64,000 bases of DNA from Neptunitalea lumnitzerae (lineage in GTDB: Bacteria > Bacteroidota > Bacteroidia > Flavobacteriales > Flavobacteriaceae). The stretch is taken from contig NZ_BRVO01000001.1 in NCBI RefSeq assembly GCF_027924185.1, positions 620,001 to 684,000 on the forward strand. Reading direction: 5' to 3'. Below the pieces are notes generated by a model, which worked only from the letters and a program-made list of their open reading frames with translations, ran no database searches and had not been told where the DNA came from. The stretch's first letter is position 1; every line of letters begins with the position of its first letter. This document shows positions 36,246-45,725 of this stretch, one piece after another. The translations under genes and the position numbers were made by a program.

Positions 36246-38648
36246 TTAAAATTTATAAGTGAAGTTTACAACAAAATTTCTTGTTTTTTGTGGTTGAGCC
36301 CAGTAGCTTGCAGCCCAGTACTCTTCATTTGTAATGTTGTTCAGTTTAAACCCAATTCTATATTTAGGCTGGTCATAAAATATGGTACTGTTAATAACAG
36401 TATATTCAGGAAGCGTAAAAGTGTTAGCATCGTTGAAATAAGATTCACCTACATAATTTCCTCCAAATCCTAGTCCAAAACCTTTTAAAGTACCTTTACT
36501 AAAGTTATAGCTAGTCCAAAAGTTGGCAACATTATAAGGAGTAGAGTAAGGTTTATTGCCTTCTACATCTATATCAGCTTTGGTATATCTACTTTCGTTA
36601 TATCCGTATCCTGCAATAATATTCCAACCGGTTAATGGGTTGGCAATTACTTCTAATTCTAAACCTTTGCTATTTTGAGTACCATCTTGTACTGCATTAA
36701 AAACACCAATGTTGTTAGGGTCTGGAACACTACGTACAATATCTCTTACGGTGATATCATAATAACTTGCAGTTAACGCTAGTTTATTGTTAAATAAATC
36801 TGCTTTTACTCCTCCTTCAATTTGGGTAGCATGTTCTGGGTCATAAGTAACAGCTACGCCATCGGTTTCACTAGGATCTACATTTTGAAAACCATCCATA
36901 AAGTTTCCGAATAGGGTTAGTTGATCTTTCATAACTTCATAGGTAATACCTAGTTTTGGTGAGAAAGCAGTTTGGTCATAATCTGCTTCCTTATTCTTAT
37001 AATGGTCTACACGTAAGCTAGCCATTATGTTTAAACGGTCTGCAATGGTAATTACATCAGATACATAGGCACTATAGGTTTCCTGTTCTCTTGTTACTCT
37101 AGCATACGGGTCAGTCTCTCCGAGTGTAGTTAGGTATGATTGATAATTGATATCGGCATCGGTATCCTGTGGGCTAATTACATCATATACATAGCGGGTT
37201 CTTCGGTCTTTAGTAGTGAGGTAATAATAGTCTAATCCTACCAAAATTTTGTTTTCTACATTACCAAATTTCATGGTGCCATTAAAGTTTTGCTGTATTT
37301 GAGTACTATTAAAGTTACTCACAATATTCATTGGCATTCTTCTTATGCTGCTATCTGTTAAATAAGTTAAGAATAAGTAGTTTGCATTATTATCTGTATT
37401 GGCAGTTGAAATATTGGTTTGTGAGGTCCAATTATCTGATATTTGATAGATTGCCTGAGCAAATACATTGAACACATCAGCTTCACTTTGTAATTGGTCA
37501 CTACCAAAAGAGAAGTCAAAGTTGTAATCTAGTTCATCAAAGCTATTAGCAGTTACCCCGCTACCATCATCAGCTTTATTAATTCCAATGTAGTTACTTG
37601 GTCTATTGGTATGGAATAATTCGGCTTCTATGTTTAACGTTAAACGGTCATTTACCAGATATGTTAAACTAGGTGTTACTGCATAGTTATTTTGGTGACC
37701 TAAGTTTTGGAAACTTTTTTCGTTGTGTTTAGCTGCATTTAATCTAAATAAAACGGTTTTATCTTTATTTAAAGGGGTGTTAATATCAGCAGTAATTCTA
37801 GATAAGCCAAAACTACCTAATGAGTATCCAACCTCGCCACCAAAACTACTATATGGTTTTTTGGTAACTCGGTTAACTAACCCACTATAAGATGTTAAGG
37901 TAGAACCAAACAGAGTAGCAGATGGCCCTTTAATTACTTCTAAACGTTCTAGGTTAACTGGGTCTGTCATAGTAACAAAAGTTGTAGCCATACCATTACG
38001 CATGTTAACACCTGTACTAAAACCACGCATATACATGGTTAAACCAACTCCGCCAGAACCAACACTTTCTACAAGGTTACTTACACCAGGAGTATTTACC
38101 AAAGCTCCTTGAACGTCGGTAACTAGCTGCTCTTGCATTACATCTTTTGAGATTACCGAATATACCTGTGGGTTTTGCATATAACTTATCGGCATGTGCG
38201 ATACGGTTTTACTCTCTTTTTTACTGAATTTATTTTGGTTACTTTCTACTACTACTTCATTCAGTATTTCATTTTGCTGTTTTAAGGTAAAATCTACTTT
38301 AATCTCTGTGTTAGTAGTAACAATTATTTTTTTGGTTTGGGTTTCCATACCTACGTAGGCTACTTTAATGGTATAGGTGCCTTGTTCTAATCCTCCAATG
38401 AAAAAGTACCCTCTTTCATTGGTTACAGTTCCTAAAGAGGTGCCTTCAATAGTAATATTTGCTTGAGCAATAGGAGTGCCATTCGTATCAGTAATATAAC
38501 CAGACACAGCGCTAGCTATAAAATGATTCTTAATATCTGTATTTAGATGGGTTTTTTCGAAGGAGTATAGAGGATTATTTATAGTTACTCCTAACAAACA
38601 AATAGCTAAGGAAAGTGTGCTAATTTTTAATTTATAGGTAAACTTCAT
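36246..38648 (-). CDS. TonB-dependent siderophore receptor
   Basis: 800 residues. Signal sequence (about 1-30), CarboxypepD_reg-like domain (about 48-135; GYITDTNGTPIAQANITIEG), plug (about 150-260, with NTPGVSNLVESVGSGGVGLT and ERLEVIKGPSATLFGS), and a 22-strand-type barrel ending in the family-typical terminal aromatic (NFVVNFTYKF). It would bind a ferric siderophore outside the cell. The next gene is a PepSY protein, a common iron-uptake partner. Regulation by Fur is likely but I saw no convincing Fur box. Confidence 0.92.
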   Translation of the reverse strand: MKFTYKLKISTLSLAICLLGVTINNPLYSFEKTHLNTDIKNHFIASAVSGYITDTNGTPIAQANITIEGTSLGTVTNERGYFFIGGLEQGTYTIKVAYVGMETQTKKIIVTTNTEIKVDFTLKQQNEILNEVVVESNQNKFSKKESKTVSHMPISYMQNPQVYSVISKDVMQEQLVTDVQGALVNTPGVSNLVESVGSGGVGLTMYMRGFSTGVNMRNGMATTFVTMTDPVNLERLEVIKGPSATLFGSTLTSYSGLVNRVTKKPYSSFGGEVGYSLGSFGLSRITADINTPLNKDKTVLFRLNAAKHNEKSFQNLGHQNNYAVTPSLTYLVNDRLTLNIEAELFHTNRPSNYIGINKADDGSGVTANSFDELDYNFDFSFGSDQLQSEADVFNVFAQAIYQISDNWTSQTNISTANTDNNANYLFLTYLTDSSIRRMPMNIVSNFNSTQIQQNFNGTMKFGNVENKILVGLDYYYLTTKDRRTRYVYDVISPQDTDADINYQSYLTTLGETDPYARVTREQETYSAYVSDVITIADRLNIMASLRVDHYKNKEADYDQTAFSPKLGITYEVMKDQLTLFGNFMDGFQNVDPSETDGVAVTYDPEHATQIEGGVKADLFNNKLALTASYYDITVRDIVRSVPDPNNIGVFNAVQDGTQNSKGLELEVIANPLTGWNIIAGYGYNESRYTKADIDVEGNKPYSTPYNVANFWTSYNFSKGTLKGFGLGFGGNYVGESYFNDANTFTLPEYTVINSTIFYDQPKYRIGFKLNNITNEEYWAASYWAQPQKTRNFVVNFTYKF

Positions 38649-38991
38649 AATTGATTATTAGTTTAATTTATTGACAAATGTATAAACTTATTTAGATTTA
38701 ATAAAAATAATAAACAGAAAAAGTAGTGTTTTTTTGTAAGTGATTGTAACATACTAAAACATATTTTTTTCGACATGTGTCGGGTTTAAAATTGTTATAA
38801 GGAATTATAAAAGCTTATATTTTGGTTGTTAGATTCATAGTCTCTTTTATTAGCAATTTGATGCTTAAATAAAAGGAGGATGTATTTGTGTTAACGATCT
38901 TTTTGCAAACTCGAAATGCTTTTAATATTGATTACCAAATGTATTAGGAAACTTAAATGGATATAATTAGTTTTATATTTTTAGCTATACT
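38649..38991. promoter_or_regulatory. Divergent intergenic region (343 bases)
   Basis: AT-rich gap between the receptor (-) and the GLPGLI-like gene (+). On the minus strand TACATTTG at 38675-38682 fits the -7 consensus 26 bases before the receptor ATG. No -33 box and no clear Fur-type dyad. I see no gene in the rest. Confidence 0.45.
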
Positions 38992-39678
38992 ATGAAAAGA
39001 GTTTTATACATATCAATTTTAGGTTTGTTTTTAACTCCTTCTGCTTGGGCACAAAAAGTAACCGATACCACTTATTTTGAAGGAACTATTACTTACGATA
39101 TTACTTATATTTCTAGCAAAAAGGGAATTGATAAGAATAGACTCATGGCGTTGGAGGGTAATAAGATGGTTATGACTTTTAAGAATGGTAACTATAAAAA
39201 AGAATTTTTTGCGCCTGATAAGTCTTGGTTACGTAGTTATTACCTGCTAGTAGAAAATAAAAAAACATACGCAAAAGTGGCAGATACCGATACGGTATAT
39301 TGGTATAGTATGGCACAGCGGACCAGCGATGCTTTTATTACTAAAGGTAAAGACAGTGTAATTTTAAACCATAAGGTAGTAGGGTTTAATTCAAATATAA
39401 AAGTGACATTAAAAACACAACCAGATTCGGTATTTTATGTTACTAGTAGTTACTATTTTGCTCCTGATTTAAAGGTAAATCCAGATTGGTATGAAGGTTT
39501 TACCGAGTACCGTTTTGACGAATTATTTAGAAGAGGAAAAGGAATACAACTCTTTATGATTGAAGAAGGACTTTATTGGACAAAGATATACACACCAACA
39601 GCTATTAATAGAAGACCCGTAAAAGATAGTGAGTTGACCCTTAATTTACCAGAAGGCACTGTGTTTTTGGAATTGTAA
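38992..39678 (+). CDS. Exported GLPGLI-like protein
   Basis: 228 residues. Signal peptide (1-20, ending AWAQ), then beta-rich sequence with FEGTITYDITYISS (about 28-41) and a late IYTPTAINRRPVKDSELTL. The opening Tyr/Ile-rich strand pattern resembles the GLPGLI/DUF4412 class of secreted Bacteroidetes proteins. Function unknown. Single gene; no terminator seen before the convergent exonuclease gene. Confidence 0.65.
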   Translation: MKRVLYISILGLFLTPSAWAQKVTDTTYFEGTITYDITYISSKKGIDKNRLMALEGNKMVMTFKNGNYKKEFFAPDKSWLRSYYLLVENKKTYAKVADTDTVYWYSMAQRTSDAFITKGKDSVILNHKVVGFNSNIKVTLKTQPDSVFYVTSSYYFAPDLKVNPDWYEGFTEYRFDELFRRGKGIQLFMIEEGLYWTKIYTPTAINRRPVKDSELTLNLPEGTVFLEL

Positions 39679-39736
39679 ATTGGTTAGTATTATGGTAATG
39701 GGTATTTACAATTTTTTCAAAATAATAAGCTACTCC

Positions 39737-40450
39737 TTACACATGCAAAATCTCATCATCGGTTAGTAGCGCTTCATTTCTAAAGCGTAGTAAAATTTGA
39801 GCAACGGCAATAGTATCTTTTTCGCAATAGGTGATAATACGGTCTATGTTTTTTTCTTCATAAAAAACAGCACGTACCTCGCTACCATCTATATCATCTT
39901 TAGGAGATGGAATGCCTAAAATGTGGGTAAGTAGCTTTAAAGAAGTATAGTTTTTAAAATCGCCAAACTTCCAGAGTTCCATGGTGTCTAGGTGGGGTAC
40001 TTCCCAAGGTTTTTTACCAAACAGGTTTAGTTTATAGGGGATGTCTATGCTATGAATTACCATTCTTCTGGTAATGTACGGAAAGTCAAATTCCTTTCCA
40101 TTATGTGCGCATAGCAATTGTTGTGGATGTTGGTAATGGGTATCTAACAGATTTTTAAACTCTAACAGCAACTGTTTTTCTTCCCCATAAAAGGTAGTTA
40201 CCCTAAAGGAGCGGGTATCTCCTTTCAGCACAAAATAACCAACTGAAATACAGATAATTTTACCAAACTCTGCCCAAATACCGGCGTTGTTATAAAACTC
40301 CTCTGCCGAAAATTCTTCTTTACGTTGGTATGCCGATTTAAGCTCCCAGAGTTTTTGGGAAGTTTCATCCAGTTCGTTAAAGTTTTCAAACTCCGGTACA
40401 GTTTCAATATCCAGAAAAAGAATTTTGTCTAAGCTAATCCTTTTGAGCAT
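39737..40450 (-). CDS. Predicted 3'-5' exonuclease (DnaQ/PolB-like fold)
   Basis: 237 residues. The DEDD residues are visible: DxE in FLDIETVPEF (about 12-21), Asp in AHNGKEFDFPYI (about 115-126), and YCEKDTIAVAQILLRF (about 207-222) as the third exonuclease box. It belongs to the group of stand-alone exonucleases related to the PolB proofreading domain. It overlaps the upstream hydrolase gene by 17 bases. Confidence 0.87.
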   Translation of the reverse strand: MLKRISLDKILFLDIETVPEFENFNELDETSQKLWELKSAYQRKEEFSAEEFYNNAGIWAEFGKIICISVGYFVLKGDTRSFRVTTFYGEEKQLLLEFKNLLDTHYQHPQQLLCAHNGKEFDFPYITRRMVIHSIDIPYKLNLFGKKPWEVPHLDTMELWKFGDFKNYTSLKLLTHILGIPSPKDDIDGSEVRAVFYEEKNIDRIITYCEKDTIAVAQILLRFRNEALLTDDEILHV

Positions 40451-41597
40451 GGTCCATCATTTTATAAGCCTCGTCTATATACCCGTAGGTATCTGCGGTA
40501 AAGGGGTCACCTTCATATAAACGTTTGTTTGGGCGTGTGTGTCCTAGGCGTACAATAATAATATTATCTTCTGGTTCTACAATTACATATTGCCCTAAAT
40601 GTCCGCGTAACATAAAAAAGTCTTTATTGCGGTGGTGCAATAACCACAAGCCGTATCCATATTCAGGGCTTTCTTTAAAACGTGGGTGGGTAGATTTTAA
40701 TACAAAAGCTTTGGGTAAAATACGTGTTTCATTCCAAACCCCATCATCTTTATATAGTTTTCCCATACGGGCAAAATCACGGGCATTACTAGCAATACAG
40801 CAATAGGCTTTTTCCATACCCATTTCTTCACTGTCTACTTGCCAAAGGGCTTCATTTTCTGCCCCCATAGGTTCCCAAAATTTTTCTTCAAAACTTTCGG
40901 CTAACGATTTTCCGGTGGCTTTTTCTAATACCATACCTAAAAGTTGGGTATTACCACTTAAGTAAATATACTCTTGGCCTGGGGGAGAGGTAATAGGTAC
41001 CTCAAGCATCATGCTTCTTAAATCGGTATCAAAATAGGCACGGGTGGTAATGCTAAACGGACTGTAATAACTCTCATCCCATTGCATACCCGATGCCATT
41101 GATGAAAGATCTCCCACGGTTAGGTCTTCTGCATATTCTCCTTCTAGCTCTGGTAAATAATGTGTTACGGGTTCATCTAAACTCTGAATTTTACCTTCCA
41201 TAATAGCATTTCCTAGCAAGGCAGAAACCATTGTTTTTGCCATAGAAAACGAGTTGCTTTTACTGTTTTTGGTATACCCATCAAAATACTCTTCAAACCA
41301 AATGCTATCATTTTTTATGATGAGGTATGCAACACTTTTGTTGTCTTTGTGCAGTTTGGTAAGTCTATCGGTAGGCGTTGCTGTATTGTAGTTTTTATGT
41401 AAAGGCCACGGCTGTGGTTGGTTACTCTTTTCAATTACATGATTATCAAATTCTTCATAGTCCTCTAAAAAAGCAGTGGAATGCCCGTTAAAATAAATGG
41501 TTTTGACTGCTGTAAATAAATATCCGTATCCAAATACGTACAAAGCCACACAAAGTACTGCTACTATGATAAGCAGCCATTTTAAGCATTTTTTCAT
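40434..41597 (-). CDS. Beta-lactamase-family serine hydrolase
   Basis: 387 residues with an N-terminal membrane segment (about 5-27). SMAKTMVSALLG (about 143-154) gives the SxxK nucleophile motif; YLSGNTQLLG gives the YxN-like second motif. A late RGHLGQYVIV is the equivalent of the KTG box. This is the class C/esterase/PBP-like group, usually peptidases or esterases rather than true beta-lactamases. It would act outside the inner membrane. Confidence 0.88.
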   Translation of the reverse strand: MKKCLKWLLIIVAVLCVALYVFGYGYLFTAVKTIYFNGHSTAFLEDYEEFDNHVIEKSNQPQPWPLHKNYNTATPTDRLTKLHKDNKSVAYLIIKNDSIWFEEYFDGYTKNSKSNSFSMAKTMVSALLGNAIMEGKIQSLDEPVTHYLPELEGEYAEDLTVGDLSSMASGMQWDESYYSPFSITTRAYFDTDLRSMMLEVPITSPPGQEYIYLSGNTQLLGMVLEKATGKSLAESFEEKFWEPMGAENEALWQVDSEEMGMEKAYCCIASNARDFARMGKLYKDDGVWNETRILPKAFVLKSTHPRFKESPEYGYGLWLLHHRNKDFFMLRGHLGQYVIVEPEDNIIIVRLGHTRPNKRLYEGDPFTADTYGYIDEAYKMMDHAQKD

Positions 41598-41643
41598 TAT
41601 TTTTTGGTTTTATTAGAGTACGTATAAAAATAATGAAAATATA

Positions 41644-42126
41644 TTAAAATAACGACTGTTGTTTTACGGGGTTTTCAAGTTCAAGCAACCACTTCTTTCT
41701 CCATAGTCCGCCAGCATAACCTGTAAGTGACCCGTCTGACCCAATTACCCTATGGCATGGTACTATAATCCATAACGGATTTTTACCATTGGCAGCAGCA
41801 ACTGCCCTGATGGCTTTTATATCTCCTAACTGTGTTGAAAGCGCTGCATAAGACATGGTTTTACCATACGGTATTTGTACCAGTGCATTCCATACCTTCT
41901 TCTGAAAATCGGTTCCTGTGGGGTTAAGTTTACAGGTAAACTCTTGTAAGTTTCCTTTAAAATATTCGGTAAGTTCAGTTACACAGAGTTGTAAACTTTC
42001 GGGAATAGTTGTAGAAATAGGAACTTCTGCATCGAGTACTTTTATTTGTTGAATACCGTTAGCATTCCCTGAAATTTCTGTTACCCCTAACGGAGTTTTC
42101 ATCAAGGCATGTTCTAAATTATTCAT
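41644..42126 (-). CDS. ogt: Methylated-DNA-protein cysteine methyltransferase
   Basis: 160 residues. The active site IVPCHRVIG (about 125-133) and the preceding helix-turn-helix region (PYGKTMSYAALSTQLGD) are intact. It removes alkyl groups from O6 of guanine in one suicide transfer to the cysteine. It overlaps the upstream CBS-domain gene by 8 bases. Confidence 0.95.
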   Translation of the reverse strand: MNNLEHALMKTPLGVTEISGNANGIQQIKVLDAEVPISTTIPESLQLCVTELTEYFKGNLQEFTCKLNPTGTDFQKKVWNALVQIPYGKTMSYAALSTQLGDIKAIRAVAAANGKNPLWIIVPCHRVIGSDGSLTGYAGGLWRKKWLLELENPVKQQSLF

Positions 42127-43189
42127 TTTTTTGTTCTTCTATCATGCCTAATAATTTAGCGCGGTGCTCCCAATTTCTTCGGGCAAGTTGTTGTAGGTCT
42201 TCAATAGAATCGCTTTCATCCATAATTTCTAAGCCTAGCAAAGTTTCAATAACATCTTCTTGGGTAACCAATCCGCTTACCGATCCGTATTCATCTATAA
42301 CCAAAGCCATGTGGTTTTTACTTTGTATGAGTTCTTCAAAAAGCTCAGGAATAGGTTTGGTACGGTTGGTAATAAGTATGGTACGGCGTATGCTATCTAA
42401 AGTATCGCTTCCTCTACCATCTACTAATGCTTGTAAAGCATCTGTTTTAAGCACCAGGCCTTTTATATTATCACTATCTTCATGGTATACAGGTATACGA
42501 GAGAAGCGTAAGGTTTTGTTTTTGTTATAAAAATCTTCAATGGTTTCTTGCTCATCTGCTATTTTCATTACCGTTCTAGGTGTCATCACATCTTTCGCCT
42601 GAATATCATTAAAGGAGATTAAGTTTTTAATAATTTTAGATTCCGACTCTAAAAAGACACCTTCCTTTTCTGCAATTTCTGCCATAGCACTAAAGTCTTC
42701 TCTACTAACCATACTAGCATGCCCGCTACCCCCAATAAGTTTGGTAATACGTTGTGCCAACCAAAGTATACCTGTATATTTTAATGGGAATATCATTATT
42801 TGTAAGGCAGTGGTAGTAAATGCGGCTAGCTTTTTCCAGTTAGAAGCCCCAATGGTTTTTGGAATAATTTCTGAAACCACTAAAATCAAAAACGTCATAA
42901 CTGCCGATACTATGCCTACAGCATTAGAACCGTTTCCAAAAGCAGTTTCTGCCTGCGAACCCACCAATATAGCACCCACTGTATGCGCAACGGTATTAAT
43001 GGTTAATATAGAAATTAAAGGTTTGTCTATATCATTTTTTAAATGTTCTAGGGTGGTTGCATATGCTTTGCCTTCTTCCTTTTTTATAGAAATAAAAGTA
43101 GGCGTAATGCTCAACAATACCGCTTCTAAGACCGAGCATAGAAACGAAAAGAAGATAGATACAACAGCATAAACTATAAGTAGTGTCAT
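42119..43189 (-). CDS. CNNM/DUF21 domain protein with CBS pair
   Basis: 356 residues. Four hydrophobic segments (1-150) form the DUF21/CNNM domain, then two CBS domains (about 198-315; VMTPRTVMKIADEQETIEDF and VIDEYGSVSGLVTQEDVIE). It lacks the CorC_HlyC C-terminal domain found in longer hemolysin-like relatives. CNNM/CorC proteins are linked to Mg2+ or Co2+ export and tolerance; the exact ion is unknown. Confidence 0.88.
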   Translation of the reverse strand: MTLLIVYAVVSIFFSFLCSVLEAVLLSITPTFISIKKEEGKAYATTLEHLKNDIDKPLISILTINTVAHTVGAILVGSQAETAFGNGSNAVGIVSAVMTFLILVVSEIIPKTIGASNWKKLAAFTTTALQIMIFPLKYTGILWLAQRITKLIGGSGHASMVSREDFSAMAEIAEKEGVFLESESKIIKNLISFNDIQAKDVMTPRTVMKIADEQETIEDFYNKNKTLRFSRIPVYHEDSDNIKGLVLKTDALQALVDGRGSDTLDSIRRTILITNRTKPIPELFEELIQSKNHMALVIDEYGSVSGLVTQEDVIETLLGLEIMDESDSIEDLQQLARRNWEHRAKLLGMIEEQKNE

Positions 43190-43265
43190 TAATTTGATTA
43201 AAAGTTAAGATACTAAGTTAATAAATTAGTAAAAAAACCATCTTAAGGAAATGTAAAAAAGAGAA

Positions 43266-43372
43266 TGCCGGGTTAATGAGTTTTGTTAAAAGTACTTACC
43301 AATATGAGGAAAAAGCTAAATGAGAAGAAATGAAATAAAGGGATTGGCAGCCTTATAACCATTAACCCGGCA
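43266..43372. repeat. 13-bp inverted repeat enclosing 81 bases
   Basis: tgccgggttaatg (43266-43278) and cattaacccggca (43360-43372) are exact reverse complements, in the 202-base gap between the CNNM gene and the 43392 gene. See findings. Confidence 0.7.
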
Positions 43373-43391
43373 ACAATTTAAAATCAACAAA

Positions 43392-43853
43392 TTATAATCT
43401 TTGAAGCCTATGAACCATATTTTTGGTTTGGTCTACTATGTTATTACATTGCAACTGATTGGGGTATGTTTCATCAAACACATTAAGGTGTTCTGACGTA
43501 TTGGGGTTTTTTACGGTAACGATAATTTTACTTATAATACTTTTACCATTTGCTAGCTTTTCATCTTCAAAACGTGCTATGATAGCATGGGTGTTTTTAT
43601 CAAATTGTGCAACTTGATTTGTAGTAGCGTTTGAATTGAAAATGATGCCTCTTTTTTCATTAGTATTCACTAAAAAAATTAAATGGCCAATTTCTACAGG
43701 TTCTATCCCTGAAAGGTTAAATTTTGTAGCTGTTTGTTGTATGTAGTTTTTAACAGCTCTGGTTTTGTTGCGTTCACGAAAAACCAGGTATAAAATGGGT
43801 ACCATAAAAATAAATAAAAATAGGATACCCAATAGTGTTCCACTATTGCTCAT
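43392..43853 (-). CDS. Hypothetical membrane-anchored protein
   Basis: 153 residues. One N-terminal membrane helix (about 6-26), then a basic stretch (FRERNKTRAVKNYIQQ) and a soluble alpha/beta domain. I do not recognise the family. It lies downstream of the 119-residue exported protein gene, 54 bases away. Confidence 0.65.
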   Translation of the reverse strand: MSNSGTLLGILFLFIFMVPILYLVFRERNKTRAVKNYIQQTATKFNLSGIEPVEIGHLIFLVNTNEKRGIIFNSNATTNQVAQFDKNTHAIIARFEDEKLANGKSIISKIIVTVKNPNTSEHLNVFDETYPNQLQCNNIVDQTKNMVHRLQRL

Positions 43854-43907
43854 TATATGTATTTAATTAATTGAATTTCTTAAAATATGTTTTTGAAAAT
43901 CAATTAA

Positions 43908-44267
43908 TTAGTAGAAAAAGTGAAACGGAAAAATAACCTTTAGCAGTTGTTCCTTTTTAGTGAAAGCATTAAGGGCAGTCTTAGTATAGTTATTTAAGAC
44001 TGGTATATAAAAGGTTTGATTTTGGCTTTTTGAGATATAGTCAGTAGAAAAGTTAGGCTGACTCTCGTTTTGTTGATCAGATTGTGAAATACTAGTTTCT
44101 TCTAGTATAGCAATAGCATTTTTACTTTCAGATTGCTTAGCAATTGTTTTAGCAGCAACCGTATGTTCAGTAGCTGTAGTAGTGGTTGTTTCTGCTTTTG
44201 CCGCAAACGACAAAAACATAACTAAAACAGCTATTAAGTATTTACTATATGTATTGCTAAATTTCAC
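43908..44267 (-). CDS. Hypothetical exported protein
   Basis: 119 residues. Signal peptide (about 1-25, ending AAKAE), then a Thr/Ala/Ser/Gln-rich, low-complexity body (TTTTTATEHTVAAKT) and a hydrophobic C-terminus (LLKVIFPFHFFY). No family recognised. It could be a small surface or periplasmic protein. Confidence 0.55.
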   Translation of the reverse strand: MKFSNTYSKYLIAVLVMFLSFAAKAETTTTTATEHTVAAKTIAKQSESKNAIAILEETSISQSDQQNESQPNFSTDYISKSQNQTFYIPVLNNYTKTALNAFTKKEQLLKVIFPFHFFY

Positions 44268-44321
44268 ACAACAATATTAAGGTATTCTAAATAGGTAAAT
44301 TATAATTAAAAGTTAAAATAA

Positions 44322-44825
44322 TTACCAACCGCTATATCTGGGCGGAGCCACATTGTTTAGGTTTAAATACACAATAATTTGTCCGCGGTGATGTGTTACG
44401 TGATCTTGTAGTAGATTTAAAATTTGGAGTTTCGTTTTTGGTCCGGCAAAAAAATCAACTACGGTACTCAGGTCTTTTTCATCCGTTGATTTCACTGCAT
44501 TTCTGGCATTAGAAAAAGCCGCTTTTAATAAGGAGATGATTTCTTCTTTATCACTTACTTCTGTGTATTTTTCTACTTTTTCACCTTTAAAGTAGGTGTT
44601 GCTTAACCAATTGATGTTATTAGCTATATGTACCAGTTGTTCTGCAAAACTCATTTCTCTTTCGGTGGGTTTAAAACTATAGTGGTTTGCAGGCATAGCC
44701 TCGGCAATCTCTAAAAGATAGTGTTCAGAGTTAGTCCATTTTTCTTGCCAAGCTGTTAAGGGTTTATCTTGTGCAGTAGCCATAGTTACGGTTATCAATG
44801 CAATTAGGGTAATAAGCTTTTTCAT
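44322..44825 (-). CDS. DinB-family protein
   Basis: 167 residues with a signal peptide (1-18), so it is exported. The four-helix DinB-like fold shows the metal histidine pattern: His in EQLVHIANNINW (about 67) and in LLQDHVTHHRGQIIVYLNLN (about 138-157). Such proteins are often metal-dependent transferases, but here the exported location makes the role unclear. Confidence 0.8.
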   Translation of the reverse strand: MKKLITLIALITVTMATAQDKPLTAWQEKWTNSEHYLLEIAEAMPANHYSFKPTEREMSFAEQLVHIANNINWLSNTYFKGEKVEKYTEVSDKEEIISLLKAAFSNARNAVKSTDEKDLSTVVDFFAGPKTKLQILNLLQDHVTHHRGQIIVYLNLNNVAPPRYSGW

Positions 44826-44975
44826 AGAAACTATAAAATTAGGGGGTTGTACAAGAAGAATGCAATTTGCCCAAGCATAACTTCTTTAGTATGGGGTAAA
44901 TGTACAAATTTCTTTTTTTAAGAATTTTAGGTAAGTGTGTTAACGGAATAGTTAAAGTGTTTACAAATTTGAGTT

Positions 44976-44987
44976 AGTGCATGCACT
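44976..44987. promoter_or_regulatory. 12-bp perfect palindrome upstream of hydrolase gene
   Basis: AGTGCATGCACT, 28 bases before the start of the alpha/beta hydrolase gene, in the divergent gap to the DinB gene. Candidate operator; the regulator is unknown. Confidence 0.4.
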
Positions 44988-45014
44988 TTGTAGGTATCTT
45001 ACGGATAAAAAAAG

Positions 45015-45725
45015 ATGAACGTAGTTTTTATTCATTATTTCGGAGGTAAGGGTGAAAGCTGGCAATGGGTAGATAGTTTATTAAACGGAGTACATGCCTA
45101 TTATATGACCCTGCCTGGTTTTGGAGGTACTACTGCACTAAAACATGTAGATATACATAAAATGGCAAATGCTGTATTACAGTATTTAGCATATCACGAG
45201 ATAAAAGAGTGTGTTTTGGTGGGGCATTCAATGGGCGGAAAACTTGCGTTATTGGCTGCTGCAATGGCAAAAGATGTTACCATACAAAAGGTTGTATTAG
45301 TAGCACCTAGCCCCCCAACTATTGAGGCTATGCCTGAAAGAGAAAAAATAAGAATGTTGCATCACCCAGATTACACAGAGGCAGAGACCACGGTAATTAA
45401 CGGTACCTACCAAGCCTTGCCAATGCCAAAATTAGAATTTGCCATACAAACCCAACTAGAGGTAGAAAATAATACTTGGAAGTGGTGGTTAGAAGAAGGA
45501 ATGAAAAACTCTGTGTTGGCGGAAGTTGAAAATTTAAAGGTGCCTTTATATTTAATTTGCTCTGAGCATGATAATGCCATTACTAAAGAAATGATACAAG
45601 ATGAGGTACTTTCTAATTTAAGATTTGAAAAGATATATACCACTAGTCATGTTGGGCATTTACTTCCTATTGAGAACCCGCAATATGTAGCTGCTATTTT
45701 AAAGCAAATAGTAGCAGCAGATTAA
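45015..45725 (+). CDS. Alpha/beta hydrolase
   Basis: 236 residues, cytosolic. Nucleophile elbow GHSMGGK (about 74-80), oxyanion region FIHYFGGKGESWQWVD near the start, and the catalytic His in TSHVGHLLPIENPQ (about 211-224). Acid residue likely in SEHDNAI. Substrate unknown. Its stop overlaps the end of the convergent acetyltransferase gene by 4 bases. Confidence 0.9.
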   Translation: MNVVFIHYFGGKGESWQWVDSLLNGVHAYYMTLPGFGGTTALKHVDIHKMANAVLQYLAYHEIKECVLVGHSMGGKLALLAAAMAKDVTIQKVVLVAPSPPTIEAMPEREKIRMLHHPDYTEAETTVINGTYQALPMPKLEFAIQTQLEVENNTWKWWLEEGMKNSVLAEVENLKVPLYLICSEHDNAITKEMIQDEVLSNLRFEKIYTTSHVGHLLPIENPQYVAAILKQIVAAD

